NCBI GenBank assembly: GCA_023091665.1
Contig: JALJCQ010000029.1
Coordinates: forward strand, 310,001 to 374,000
Origin: Pythium myriotylum
Lineage: Eukaryota > Oomycota > Peronosporomycetes > Pythiales > Pythiaceae
Length of the DNA stretch: 64,000 bases
Reading direction: 5' to 3'
Below are positions 52,244-61,584 of the stretch, piece after piece. Both the position numbers and the translations under genes were made by a program. Every line of letters starts with the position of its first letter. Within the stretch, counting starts at the first letter, position 1. The notes under the pieces are model-generated. The model was not told the DNA's origin. It did not search any database and saw only the letters and a list, made by a program, of their open reading frames with translations.

Positions 52244-52316
52244 GGACAAATGACAAAAGAGGGGGGGATTACAGTTTGTCAGACAAAAGAGGAAAAGTTG
52301 CGACAAAAGTGGGGGG
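52244..52316 (+). repeat. Left terminal inverted repeat
   Basis: 73 bp, complement of 53001-53073 with one mismatch. It contains the word ACAAAAG three times. Confidence 0.88.
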
Positions 52317-52523
52317 TTTGCAAAAGTCTGAAAATAGTACCCCACCCTGTCCCAAATGACAGAAGTGGGGAGGGGGCACAAATATCATGAGTACCAACAA
52401 CTTGGCACATCAATCAATGGTCTCAATGTTAATACTACGGCGTCTCTCTCGTCTCCGCATCAAAGCTACGAGGCCTGCAATTAACGCATAGCAACGCGAC
52501 GACGTCAAACCCTGAATGGTGTT

Positions 52524-52527
<4 letters not shown>

Positions 52528-52576
<49 letters not shown>
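52528..52576. repeat. (AG)n microsatellite inside the TIR element
   Basis: 49 bases of alternating AG, no interruptions. Confidence 0.95.
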
Positions 52577-52579
<3 letters not shown>

Positions 52580-53000
52580 GATGACGATGGTCCAGACAGG
52601 ATTGGACCGTCGACCGTCAATTGAGAATACATACGCATCGCAGATTTTCTTAGCAGTGATCTCGCGCATTGGAGAAGGGGAGTTTGATCCTAATGGTGGC
52701 GACTTCGCGCCGTCAAAAAGACCTCACTTGAATTGTCAAAATTGTCGACAATTGAGAAGAGGCGCCAAGCTCGCGCGCTGCTCCTTGGCCTCAGCCTTCC
52801 GCGCCTCCTTCAACTTGGAGCGCCGCTTCTCTTTGCCGATGCGCCCCTGGCGGTGCTTGAGCAAGCTGCGATTATTCGCAAACTCGCTCTTGCACTTCTT
52901 TGACTTCATTTCTGGGGTCTCCATACTGTTGGTTTTTATGAGTGACAAAAGTGGGGGTCACCCCCACTTTTTTACGGACCCCCCCCTCTTTCATCCATGT

Positions 53001-53073
53001 CCCCCCACTTTTGTCGCAACTTTTCCTTTTTTGTCTGACAAACTGTAATCCCCCCCTCTTTTGTCATTTGTCC
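53001..53073 (-). repeat. Right terminal inverted repeat
   Basis: See the left repeat; ends at the second CAGTCCATAC. Confidence 0.88.
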
Positions 53074-53078
53074 CAGTC

Positions 53079-54039
53079 CATACGGATCGAAGCTTCCATA
53101 CGATGAAAACAGCACAACTCTAGGGCCTTCGTATCGCTTTTCGTACAAGTTCTTCAACAGACCCAACCATAGATACTCGTCGTCATATGTGATTTGCGCC
53201 TCATCGATAAAGATAACACGCTCACAGTTGAAGCGCCAAAACTCGTCCAACTCAAACTTGTAAGTGGATTTGAAATAATCGGACAGGCTCATTGCCTTCA
53301 TTTCGTTGGCCAGCAATCGCGCGACAAGCAACCGTGGTTTAGATTGCACGAGACGATTGCAGAGTACTCACTTTTATATCTTGGAAGCGACATCGAGAAT
53401 CCGAAATCGTCCCTAATAGAAGGTCTGTCGCTTACGAGAAGAAATCCGCATATCTACTCACAATAGAGGGCTGTTACAAATGGGCACTATCTGAATGTCA
53501 CAATCGCAGAAATGGCCGAATGGGTTCTCGTGCCCATAAATATCTCATTTCAGTATATATCTCAATCATTTCAAGAAATACTATTGTTTTAAGATAGTAC
53601 GGCCTTGGTCAGTCCTCAATTCGCGAAGAAGACTCGATCGAGTCCCTTCGCGATGTCTGCCACGCGTACGTCCCTGTTGACGCGTCATGGTCTTGAAGTT
53701 AGATGCGGGATAAAGACGGCCATGCTATTTGGCCCAAACAGTTGACACGCACCACCAGCGGCGACGAACGATCTCCAGCCGTTGAGAATTTGGCAACATT
53801 TTTCCATGTCACTCTTTCGGGGGACTGCGCATTTAAGGATGACACTCCAGCGAGGTAAGGAGGTCACTCATCTGGGTGTGTACATTCCTGTAATAAATCG
53901 AAAGGGGAGCAGTCCAAAATCTACCCAAATAGAGGGATCTCGCCTACGAGATGTTTTCGCTTCCGAGATATAAATCACAGAGTGCGCTCTTTCCCGAGAG
54001 TGGTGGCGCTCGGATGAATAACAATCGTCGATACTCTCC
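53079..54039 (-). pseudogene. Third CRN copy: fragment of the NTPase domain, split by an insertion
   Basis: 53079-53366 and 53973-54039 match bases 51217-51571 of CRN copy 1, covering Walker A to Walker B. One conserved Ser codon differs (NEMKAM versus NEMKSM). The two parts are separated by a 604-bp insert. The right end stops at ACTCTCCG and passes directly into secreted-repeat sequence; the left end abuts the TIR element. No header or nuclease part remains, so no CRN product is expected. Confidence 0.85.
53367..53970. mobile_element. 604-bp insertion flanked by TA in the CRN fragment
   Basis: The uninterrupted CRN sequence CAGAGTAAATCAC is split so that TA lies on both sides (53365-53366, 53971-53972). 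Near the ends TATATCTTGGAAGCGA (53375-53390) and the complement of 53957-53972 (TATATCTCGGAAGCGA) form a 16-bp imperfect inverted repeat, but the left one starts about 10 bases inside. A TA target duplication suggests a Tc1/mariner-like non-autonomous element. No transposase is encoded. Confidence 0.6.
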
Positions 54040-54040
54040 G

Positions 54041-54264
54041 TGCTAACCATGGGCCCGGACATGCTGGCGAACACCTTGACGATTGGCAAGCCCCTCAAGT
54101 GCGGTGCGAACGAGCCCAAGGTGTACCGCTACGATAGCCCTGGTGTGTACCGCTGGTACCCAAACCAGACCATTGCGGCATCGTGGGACCCGACATACTA
54201 CGTCTACACGGTGGTGGACTGCACGGTGATGCGCCAGGGTCCCGATATGGCGATGAAGGCGTAA
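54041..54264 (+). pseudogene. 3' fragment of the secreted-repeat gene
   Basis: Last repeat of the 35819 protein (GPDMLANT to GPDMAMKA) without start, signal peptide or linker. Created by the block A duplication. Confidence 0.88.
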
Positions 54265-55158
54265 AGCTCCTCAAGAAAGAGAGACCAGCTCTGCTCGGGG
54301 CTTTTTGAATACTGTAGCAGTCGAACGAACAACAATCTCCAATGTTTACAACCATGGGTCACCTGCTGACTGGTGGGTCGACTCCAACCGTTTCTTTGGT
54401 AAATATCTCGACTTGAATTGTTCTCTTGTGTGCCCACAATACCGGTACCTTGTCGTGAGTATGGTGGCGAACACGCAATGGGCGTCGTCTCTTTTCCGGT
54501 ATCAATCGACGCCAGCTGCCGTGCACCCTCGTACCCATTATGAGTTCTTCTGGGACTCCCTGTACTACTGTATTCACAGATCAACTGCACTAGCACAGTT
54601 CTGTCGTCACAAGGTGACAAATGTCTAGAGCATTGCCAGCAGTCGCGAATACCATCTAGAGACGCAACTCGTTTCAACAACTGGTCGACTGGAGGAAGTT
54701 CATCACTGTACTTATCTGCACTCGTCGGCACGTGTTAGCAAAACCACAAAGACACTCACCCAACGGAACGGCCCAAATGGGACTCACTCGTCAGCAGGAA
54801 AAATCTGACAGTCCCACTTTCAGAGTATTTCCATGGATACACACTGGATGAAGATACTTCTATGATGTGGCCGAAACGGAAAAGGCTCACTGTGATTTGC
54901 CAGTGAGCTCATGAGAAGTCCTGTATGGGTGTAAGTCCAGACGAAAGGAACTGTATTGGTCAGAAGGAACCTGTTGTCTACAAGATGTGAACGTTGTTAC
55001 GTCCCCAGCTGAAGCTGTTGACATACGTCTCACGATCCCAAAAGAAAACCAGATCCGAGTATTATATCATCGAGTGGTGGAATTGGGTCGCGCGAACTGA
55101 ATAGCAGAGTCACCAAGATGGTGGTTTCAGCACTCGTTGGAGGAGATCCGTCGAATTC
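54265..55158. other. Spacer inside block A copy 2, no gene seen
   Basis: Same content as 36887-37780. Confidence 0.4.
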
Positions 55159-55177
55159 GATTCATTTTGCATTTTGC
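55159..55177 (+). promoter_or_regulatory. Oomycete initiator-like element (duplicate)
   Basis: Copy of 37781-37799, unchanged; precedes the stub ATG at 55204. Confidence 0.5.
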
Positions 55178-55203
55178 ACTTTTCCACCGACATCTCAACC
55201 AAG

Positions 55204-55386
55204 ATGAGGGTAGCCAGTTTGATTCTCTTCGCCACCTCTGCCGTCATGGCTGTGACGGCGACGGGTACCGCTACTTGTACCTACGGAACTCCAGCACCGA
55301 CAACTCCTGTCCCAGCGACGCCTGCCCCTACAACACCATCACCGACGACGCCAGCTCCAACGTTAATGTACCATGTAGTACATTAA
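55204..55386 (+). pseudogene. 5' stub of a secreted Thr/Pro-linker protein, second copy
   Basis: Signal peptide and short TTPAP linker as at 37826, then a few residues of junction sequence and a stop. It runs head-on toward the 3' end of CRN copy 2. Confidence 0.75.
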
Positions 55387-57319
55387 CGTGGTCTCTAAGG
55401 GTTTAGGGTACTCTAGATATCAATTTATGCAGTGCTTGAGCGGACGACGTTTCTATATATCGAAAAATATATTTGTCAGAAAAAAATAATTCCAATGGAT
55501 GCTCGCTTGACACAGATACAAAGTATTGATGGGCGAAACACCACTAATTGAGATTACTTTGACAGTTCAACATCAGCTGCGGGCTTGCCGAGCCCAAAAA
55601 TCCGCGCTTTGGTAAACGAATCCACAAAGGACACGTACAGAAAACCAACCTTCTGATGCCGAACGCCCTTATTCTGACGGAAGTCAATAAGCACATACCT
55701 GGAACTTCCAGTAAGGCTCCCATGATATGTCCCTCCAGTTTCAAATCGTTTCGAATGGCCGACTGCATCATCACCATTCACAAGCAACTCCCAAAACCAA
55801 AGGATGCTCGAGCCACGAATCACCAAGTCAATAAATCCTTTCCCATTGTTTGTGCCCCATTCTGGAGTGACCAGCACATCTCGAGGCAAACACGACACTG
55901 TGGCGCCATATAGCTCCATTTGAATCTGGCGCTCTCGAGCAATACTTCTGGTGTTTCCACAAGCAAAATGCTGCAGTCGTGAAGCACTCATTCGCTTCAC
56001 ACAAGCAACAACGAAGTCGTCATGCGAGATATCGGACACCATGTACCCCACTGGATCTGTTCGGTTTGAATATAGCCAGATCTTCAGGTGCATATTTGAT
56101 GCGAAGAGGAGTTGCTTGTTCTCGCCTTCGTAAAGGAAGCCATATCTGGTCAGTAATTCGACCGCAGCCCGACTACGAGGCGTTCTCGCCTCGTCCGTTG
56201 AGAGAAGTACGTTTCCCGATGCAACGTTATGCATCACTTCACTCATCTTCAGTCTTGATTCGTCCGGCAAATCATGATTTTGCACTACGCGCTCAAATGT
56301 GTTGACTGTTGGAATTCCTCGCTTTGCTTTGATAAATTCTAGCAAGCCAGCCGAGCGGAGCACCAATTCCATGTCCGATGCATCGATAAGCTCAGGAGGC
56401 TTGTTTCTGAACTGTTCGTCCAAAAATGTGAGGATAGCTTGCGCAATCCCTATATGAGCTGAGCAGAGATCCCAGACGAGGTCTCCAACCTTTGCAGCGA
56501 CACTGTCACCAACCATTTCGTCCAATTCTGCTCGAGAAAGCTGGAGCCCGAGCTTGGTTTTTCCACGAAATAAACCGAACGTATCCGACGGATCGATGGC
56601 TATCGGTGTTCCGCTGCGTTCGCGTCGACCATACGGATCGAAGCTTCCATACGATGAAAACAGCACAACTCTAGGGCCTTCGTATCGCTTTTCGTACAAG
56701 TTCTTCAACAGACCCAACCATAGATACTCGTCGTCATATGTGATTTGCGCCTCATCGATAAAGATAACACGCTCACAGTTGAAGCGCCAAAACTCGTCCA
56801 ACTCAAACTTGTAAGTGGATTTGAAATAATCGGACAGGCTCATTGACTTCATTTCGTTGGCCAGCAATCGCGCGACAAGCAACCGTGGTTTAGATTGCAC
56901 GAGACGATTGCAGAGTAAATCACAGAGTGCGCTCTTTCCCGATAGTGGTGGCGCTCGGATGAATAACAATCGTCGATACTCTCCGCTGGTAGGGAATAGA
57001 AGATTGACGAAATCGTCGACGAGACTTGATCGAAAAGTCCGAAAAACCGAAGGAACTGCTCCAGTAGTCTTTCTGAGAAACCCAAGTTGTGCGTTGAACT
57101 TCTGAAAGCTTCTTTCGTTCTCATCCAGTGACACCGCTGACCCAATAGCACCGCCGCGCTGTCGCGACGGTGCTTGCACGATGAGCGTCTCTTTCTCATC
57201 GATTCCAACCAACGAGGCCCGCGGATCCAACGCCACCCCTTGCGTGAAGACTGTGAGGTCGGCTGCGATAACATTCGCAGGGAGAGCACGAGAGACTTTG
57301 GCAAACACAGCGTCTCGCA
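55378..57319 (-). repeat. Segmental duplication block B, copy 2
   Basis: See 49963-51904. Confidence 0.92.
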
Positions 57320-57416
57320 GATCAACAACGACTGCATCGTCCGGGAGTGTCACGCGGTCGACCGACGTCAACGCCTTGCCATCATCACCAACGAGCTGGA
57401 ACCACGTCCGCGCCAT
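55554..57416 (-). CDS. Crinkler-type (CRN) protein, NTPase-REase class, copy 2
   Basis: 620 aa. Everything after about residue 32 equals copy 1 apart from rare substitutions (Gly for Arg before KGFIDLVI). The first residues (MARTWFQLVGDDGKAL) keep the header pattern W-F-Q-L-V but have otherwise unrelated codons. The identity resumes exactly at LRDAVFAKV, the position of the LFLAK-like motif. The promoter side is again shared (57465-57551). Intact frame; both copies could be expressed. Neighbours are block A on its 3' side and a Crypton fragment on its 5' side. Confidence 0.86.
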   Translation of the reverse strand: MARTWFQLVGDDGKALTSVDRVTLPDDAVVVDLRDAVFAKVSRALPANVIAADLTVFTQGVALDPRASLVGIDEKETLIVQAPSRQRGGAIGSAVSLDENERSFQKFNAQLGFLRKTTGAVPSVFRTFRSSLVDDFVNLLFPTSGEYRRLLFIRAPPLSGKSALCDLLCNRLVQSKPRLLVARLLANEMKSMSLSDYFKSTYKFELDEFWRFNCERVIFIDEAQITYDDEYLWLGLLKNLYEKRYEGPRVVLFSSYGSFDPYGRRERSGTPIAIDPSDTFGLFRGKTKLGLQLSRAELDEMVGDSVAAKVGDLVWDLCSAHIGIAQAILTFLDEQFRNKPPELIDASDMELVLRSAGLLEFIKAKRGIPTVNTFERVVQNHDLPDESRLKMSEVMHNVASGNVLLSTDEARTPRSRAAVELLTRYGFLYEGENKQLLFASNMHLKIWLYSNRTDPVGYMVSDISHDDFVVACVKRMSASRLQHFACGNTRSIARERQIQMELYGATVSCLPRDVLVTPEWGTNNGKGFIDLVIRGSSILWFWELLVNGDDAVGHSKRFETGGTYHGSLTGSSRYVLIDFRQNKGVRHQKVGFLYVSFVDSFTKARIFGLGKPAADVELSK

Positions 57417-57464
57417 CTGCTCTTTCCGACGAAGCAGACTCGAGCATGACAGACAGGAGGAGTG

Positions 57465-57551
57465 ACAAAATAACCTTACTTGAGGTTTTATGCTGAGTTC
57501 CGAGGTTCCAGAACCGAGTTCCGAACCGGTTCCAAAACGATGTCGTACTTA
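57465..57551 (-). repeat. Upstream part of block B (copy 2)
   Basis: Counterpart of 52031-52117. Confidence 0.85.
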
Positions 57552-57641
57552 CTAGAGCTGTGGTGCTTAAATTCAATTGTGTTGAGCATTCGTCTGACAG
57601 TTGTCGTACTGAATGATTATTGGCTAAAACTAGGCCGCTTT

Positions 57642-58409
57642 TCAGCGTAGATATCTGTCCTGAACACCACCCAGTGTCCAGCCGCATCGAAAGAGTTGAC
57701 CAGGTCCTTGCTCTGCATTGCATGCCCAGTACAGCCCAAGTGCCGTGATCCAACAGGTCACCACGCCGAACGGGTTAGCGTACACATGTCGCGGGTCTTT
57801 CGCTCCCGTGCCGTCTTGATTTGTCTTTGTCTTGTGGAACGTGATGCCGACGCTGTCATCCTCGTTCGAAATGTGCGCACTGTCAAGAGTTTGCACAGAC
57901 TTGGAGCGGCACATTAGATTCCATTGCGTTGTTAAGAACAAGTGTCCAAACCCGCCGTCGGGCAAACCGATCGATCTCTCACACAGCGCTTGGTACGTCG
58001 AGTAGTTAAGCGGCGATTTTCCGCTGTCACGCACTGTCCCTGACTGGACAGAGTCAGCTTCTCGCCTTTTGAAGCCTGAGAACAGCGTCTTCAATCCATC
58101 ACCATACTCAGGAGGCACAGCAAGCATCTTGCTTCTGTAGAGGTCCTTCAACGCGCTGCGGTACCCGCTCAGTGTGGTCGCTTTGACCTGATTGGTAGGG
58201 TCGTTGAATCGGTCTAGCAAGAAGTCTTCGAAGTGCTGGGGTGTGAAGACACTCACGTTGATGCTGCCGCTGGTATCGAAGAAGAGCTCCGGGTTGGGTA
58301 GCGTCTTTTTGATCCACTTGCTTATCATGTTCAAGTTGCTCTCATACGCCCTTCGTGTAGATACACTAACGCATGAGGCACGGACCTCGGCGGCACTGAC
58401 CTTCGACAT
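57642..58409 (-). pseudogene. Crypton-type tyrosine recombinase, C-terminally truncated
   Basis: 255 aa from ATG at 58409. An N-terminal SAM-like core-binding domain (STRRAYESNLNMISKWI) is followed by the start of the catalytic domain: LTTQWNLMCRSKSV with the first catalytic Arg, ITFHKTKTNQ with a candidate Lys, and DPRHVYANPF and ALGLYWAC, phrases typical of oomycete Crypton proteins. The H-x-x-R box and the nucleophilic Tyr are not present before the stop at 57642, so it should be inactive. Truncation falls close to the edge of the duplicated CRN promoter (57551). Confidence 0.75.
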
Positions 58410-58661
58410 CCTATTGCGATCTGGACAGCGTTTGGCGTCTGCGAATTGTCAGACGAAGTCTCCCAACAGGCTAATTGTTGGTCGTTTCATCATTTTCCAG
58501 TCTATTTCAGTGGCGTTCAATGTCAGTTGGGGGAAAATGTACGACGTTTGTCGGACGCGGCCGCTGTGAATTGCGACACTGTCACACGAATACGACTTTA
58601 TCAATAGTGAATCAGTAAGTGGTGTGGACCACGCGACGGAACTGGTGGTTTCCGAACAGCG

Positions 58662-59527
58662 TTGTTAAGACAGCAGCAGTCTGCTGCTGTGGCGGCAGAG
58701 CGGCCTCGACGCGTCGAGCCATTGAAGAGCGAGATCTCCAAGTACGAGGCTGACGATGACAGCCTGTTGCGTTGGTTCGTCGAACTCGACGATTCCATTG
58801 AAGCCCGTCGCATCGATGACGATGCGATGCGAGTGACCTACGCCATCTCCAACTTGGCAGGTCGTGCCAAGGTGTGGGCGCTCGGTCTCAAGCTGCACGA
58901 TCCGTATTGCTTCGGATCGTATGAAGAGTTCAAGGCCAAGATCAAACAAGCGTTTGAGCCGCCTCGAGCCGAGTTCAGGGCTCGTGCTGAGTTCCTGGAT
59001 CTCAGGCAAGGTAAGCGTGATATTCACGCTTACGCCCAGCACGCACGATACCTCGTGAGTTGCATCGTGGAGAATCCCATCGATGCTCAAACGCAGGTTG
59101 CTGCGTTTATCAAGGGGCTCGAGGATGGGCCGGTTAAGACCCAGATGTTCCGTCTCGAGTTCGATAAACTCGAGGGCGCGATCTCGGTTGCTCGCCAAGA
59201 GGACTTCAGCCTGCGACAGGCTTACGTCCATTCTGCTGCTTATCGTCCGTCCAGACGACAAGACTTAAGTGATCCAGAGGCCATGGATCTTTCCTACGCC
59301 GACAGCGAGCAGCGCCCTCGCGTGGATTGCAGAAATGCAATCGATACCAGAAGACAGGGCATTACGCTTATGAGTGTAATGCTGGGCGCCCAGTGCCTCG
59401 CGGCAATGGACGCGGTCGCCACGTGGACAAGAAGGTCCAGTGGTCGGATCAACACGCTGCGAAGAAACAGCAGCGTGATGATCAACAAGAAACGGTCAGG
59501 GTCAGTAGGGGCGGAGCGCCCTACTGA
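58662..59527 (+). pseudogene. Degenerate Ty3 gag
   Basis: 58662-59320 encodes a capsid-like part (ISNLAGRAKVWAL, FEPPRAEFRARAEFLDLRQG, HAYAQHARYL) related to the gag at 44867. A frameshift near 59325 moves to the frame of 59327-59527, which holds a zinc knuckle whose second Cys is Tyr (C-N-R-Y...H...C). No ATG or LTR is seen upstream; the 5' end appears lost. Confidence 0.8.
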
Positions 59528-61584
59528 TCCAGTCACGTCAAGAGAGTTTGTGGGGCTCTTGACGAAGGCTGCTCCCAAAGCACAGTCTCTGTGCTTCGCC
59601 ACACCTGGTGATGATGAGGCCCTCATCACCTTGGAGCTCGAAGTCGAAGGCGCTTCGTCTTCTATTCGCGTCGAACAACTTCGTTCGACGACAGTCTATC
59701 GAGGTTTTGGGGCTCGACTTTGTCGAGCGAGAAATTCCTCCGACGAGGATGACGGTGCGCCTTGCAACTGGCGCAACGGTAAAGGTTATGAAACGCGTAG
59801 TGGGCCTCCACTACACGCTTGAAGGCAATGAGTACGACGACGACTTTGTCGTACTCGATCTAGATGACAAGTTCGACGTCATTCTAGGCCTGTCATGGCT
59901 TCGTTCACACGAGCCATGGATCAGCTGGCGGCATCGATCCGTTACGATGCCCGCCGCTCGGTCATCAAGTGGTCACCTGATGTCGATTCTGGAGCGTCCA
60001 GATGCAGGTGGACGTGTGGAAGATGAGTGTGATGGCCTCATCAGTCACTCGGTCGTTAGTACGACTGCCTAAGACTACGACAAAGAGTCGACCTTTGTCG
60101 TCGAGCCAGCTGTCGGGGTCTGCGTAGAGCCGCAGACAGCGCCGAAGACTTCTCGTGCGAGTGAGCCGCACGAGTCAAGTGAGGAAGATCCTCGTGCGAA
60201 TAAGGCGCACGAGCCAAGAAGACAGTGCTTGCCACAGGGGCAGCACTATAAGAGGAAGGTCTCGACGTCTGCCGCGAGGAGGCAACGTCGACTCTCCGCC
60301 TCGACTAGAACGTCGAGCGATGGAGATCTCGCTGCAGTTGCGCGACTGCAGCTCGAGGAGTCTGCGCGCATAAGGCCGCAGGAAGTCACTGAGACGATCA
60401 ACGTCTTAGTCAATGACGGCACGAGAGTGGGTGCATCCACACTCGAGGTCGTTGCGCCTCCGAAGTCAACTTCGGAGATCACCGCACTGCCTACGCTCGA
60501 ACCCAAGCGGTTCTTGCGAGATCTGCGTCAAGGGAAGATCGCGCAGATCTGTATTCTCGTCGCGGAAGACGAATGTGTGACCGATATCCGGTCGGCAGTG
60601 GTGTTTGCTGAGAAGGAATGGCTTCTCGGCAGCTCATCGATGGACGAGAGCGTCCTCGATGAGAAGACTCGGATTGAGCGGTACTCGGCTCAATCCTGGG
60701 AGTCGCTCAAGGGAAATCCTCTCTACGAGGATTTGGTCGAATTCGCGGATGTGCTCCCCGAATCCGTGCCGTGCGAATTGCCGAAGGACAAAGGCATTCG
60801 GCACGAGATCGACCTGAAGCCAGGTTCGAAGTACTGTGTCATGAAGCAGTGGCCACTGCCTCGTGAACAGGTCGAAGCGATCGACAAGTTCTTTTCAGAA
60901 TGTCTCGCTGCTGGCCATGTGAGGGAGTCTACCTCCCCTCACAGCTCTCCGATCTTCTGTGTGCGCAAGGCAACAGGAGGGTGGCGGATTGTGCACGCGT
61001 TCAACAAGTTGAACGCGGCGACGATACCGGCGCAAACGCCGATACCGAGGAAGGACGTCATCATCGACGGGATGGCGAAGAGCACCATCTTCTCGTCGGT
61101 GGATCTGGTGGACGGATTCTATCAGATCTTGATGCGTGAACGGGATATTCCGTTCACGGCCGTGAGCACCCCAAGCGGAATGCTCTGGGAGTGGTTGGCG
61201 ATGCCTCAGGGCCTCAGCAATGCACCAGCCACATTCAATAGATGCGTCTCGCATCTATTGCGCCCAGTGCGAGCCTTCGCACCAAGCTACTTCGACGATG
61301 TCTTCGTTCATAGCCGAGCTATGGACGGGAAGACTGATCTGGAGGTCCACAGACTCCACATCAGAGAAGTTCTCACACTTGTGCGAGAGCATAAGCTGTA
61401 CGCGAACCTGAAGAAGTGTATCTTCGCGGCCAGCGAGATACCCGTTCTTGGGTGTATCGTCGGCAAGAACGGCGTGCGCCCTGATCCCGAGAAGATCAGA
61501 GCGATCAAGGAGTGGCCAACGCCACTCGACGTCAAGGGACTGCGCAAGTTCCTTGGTCTCGCGGCGGTATCAAGCAAGGCTTGA
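59528..61584 (+). pseudogene. Degenerate Ty3 pol, protease-reverse transcriptase part
   Basis: The frame covering 59608-61584 holds the retropepsin region but the DSG active-site triplet is deleted between SIRV and SNNFV near 59671. A TAA at 60070-60072 interrupts the linker. The RT is complete with RDLRQGKIAQ, FCVRKATGGWRIV, MPQGLSNAP and SYFDDVFVH. It ends at 61584, where the connection to RNase H (the LHRFTKNYAEMARPL region of the other element) is deleted and the frame shifts. Confidence 0.85.

Larger units (their letters stand above)
52244..53073. mobile_element. 830-bp TIR element with 10-bp target duplication
   Basis: Terminal inverted repeats of 73 bp (52244-52316 and 53001-53073; one mismatch) begin GGACAAATGACAAAAG. 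It is flanked by CAGTCCATAC at 52234-52243 and again at 53074-53083. Long TIRs with a 9-11 bp duplication fit a non-autonomous Mutator-like element, although the ends are unlike those of the MULE at 38.7 kb. It holds an (AG)n run, an 11-bp-stem palindrome at 52947-52971, and a short basic open frame (52948-52736, KKCKSEFANNRSLLKHRQGR) that may be a captured gene piece. Confidence 0.82.
54038..55379 (+). repeat. Segmental duplication block A, second copy
   Basis: Copy of 36660-38001. Its left edge joins CRN sequence with a CC/CCG overlap, and its right edge joins block B with a GT overlap (55378-55379). Confidence 0.9.
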
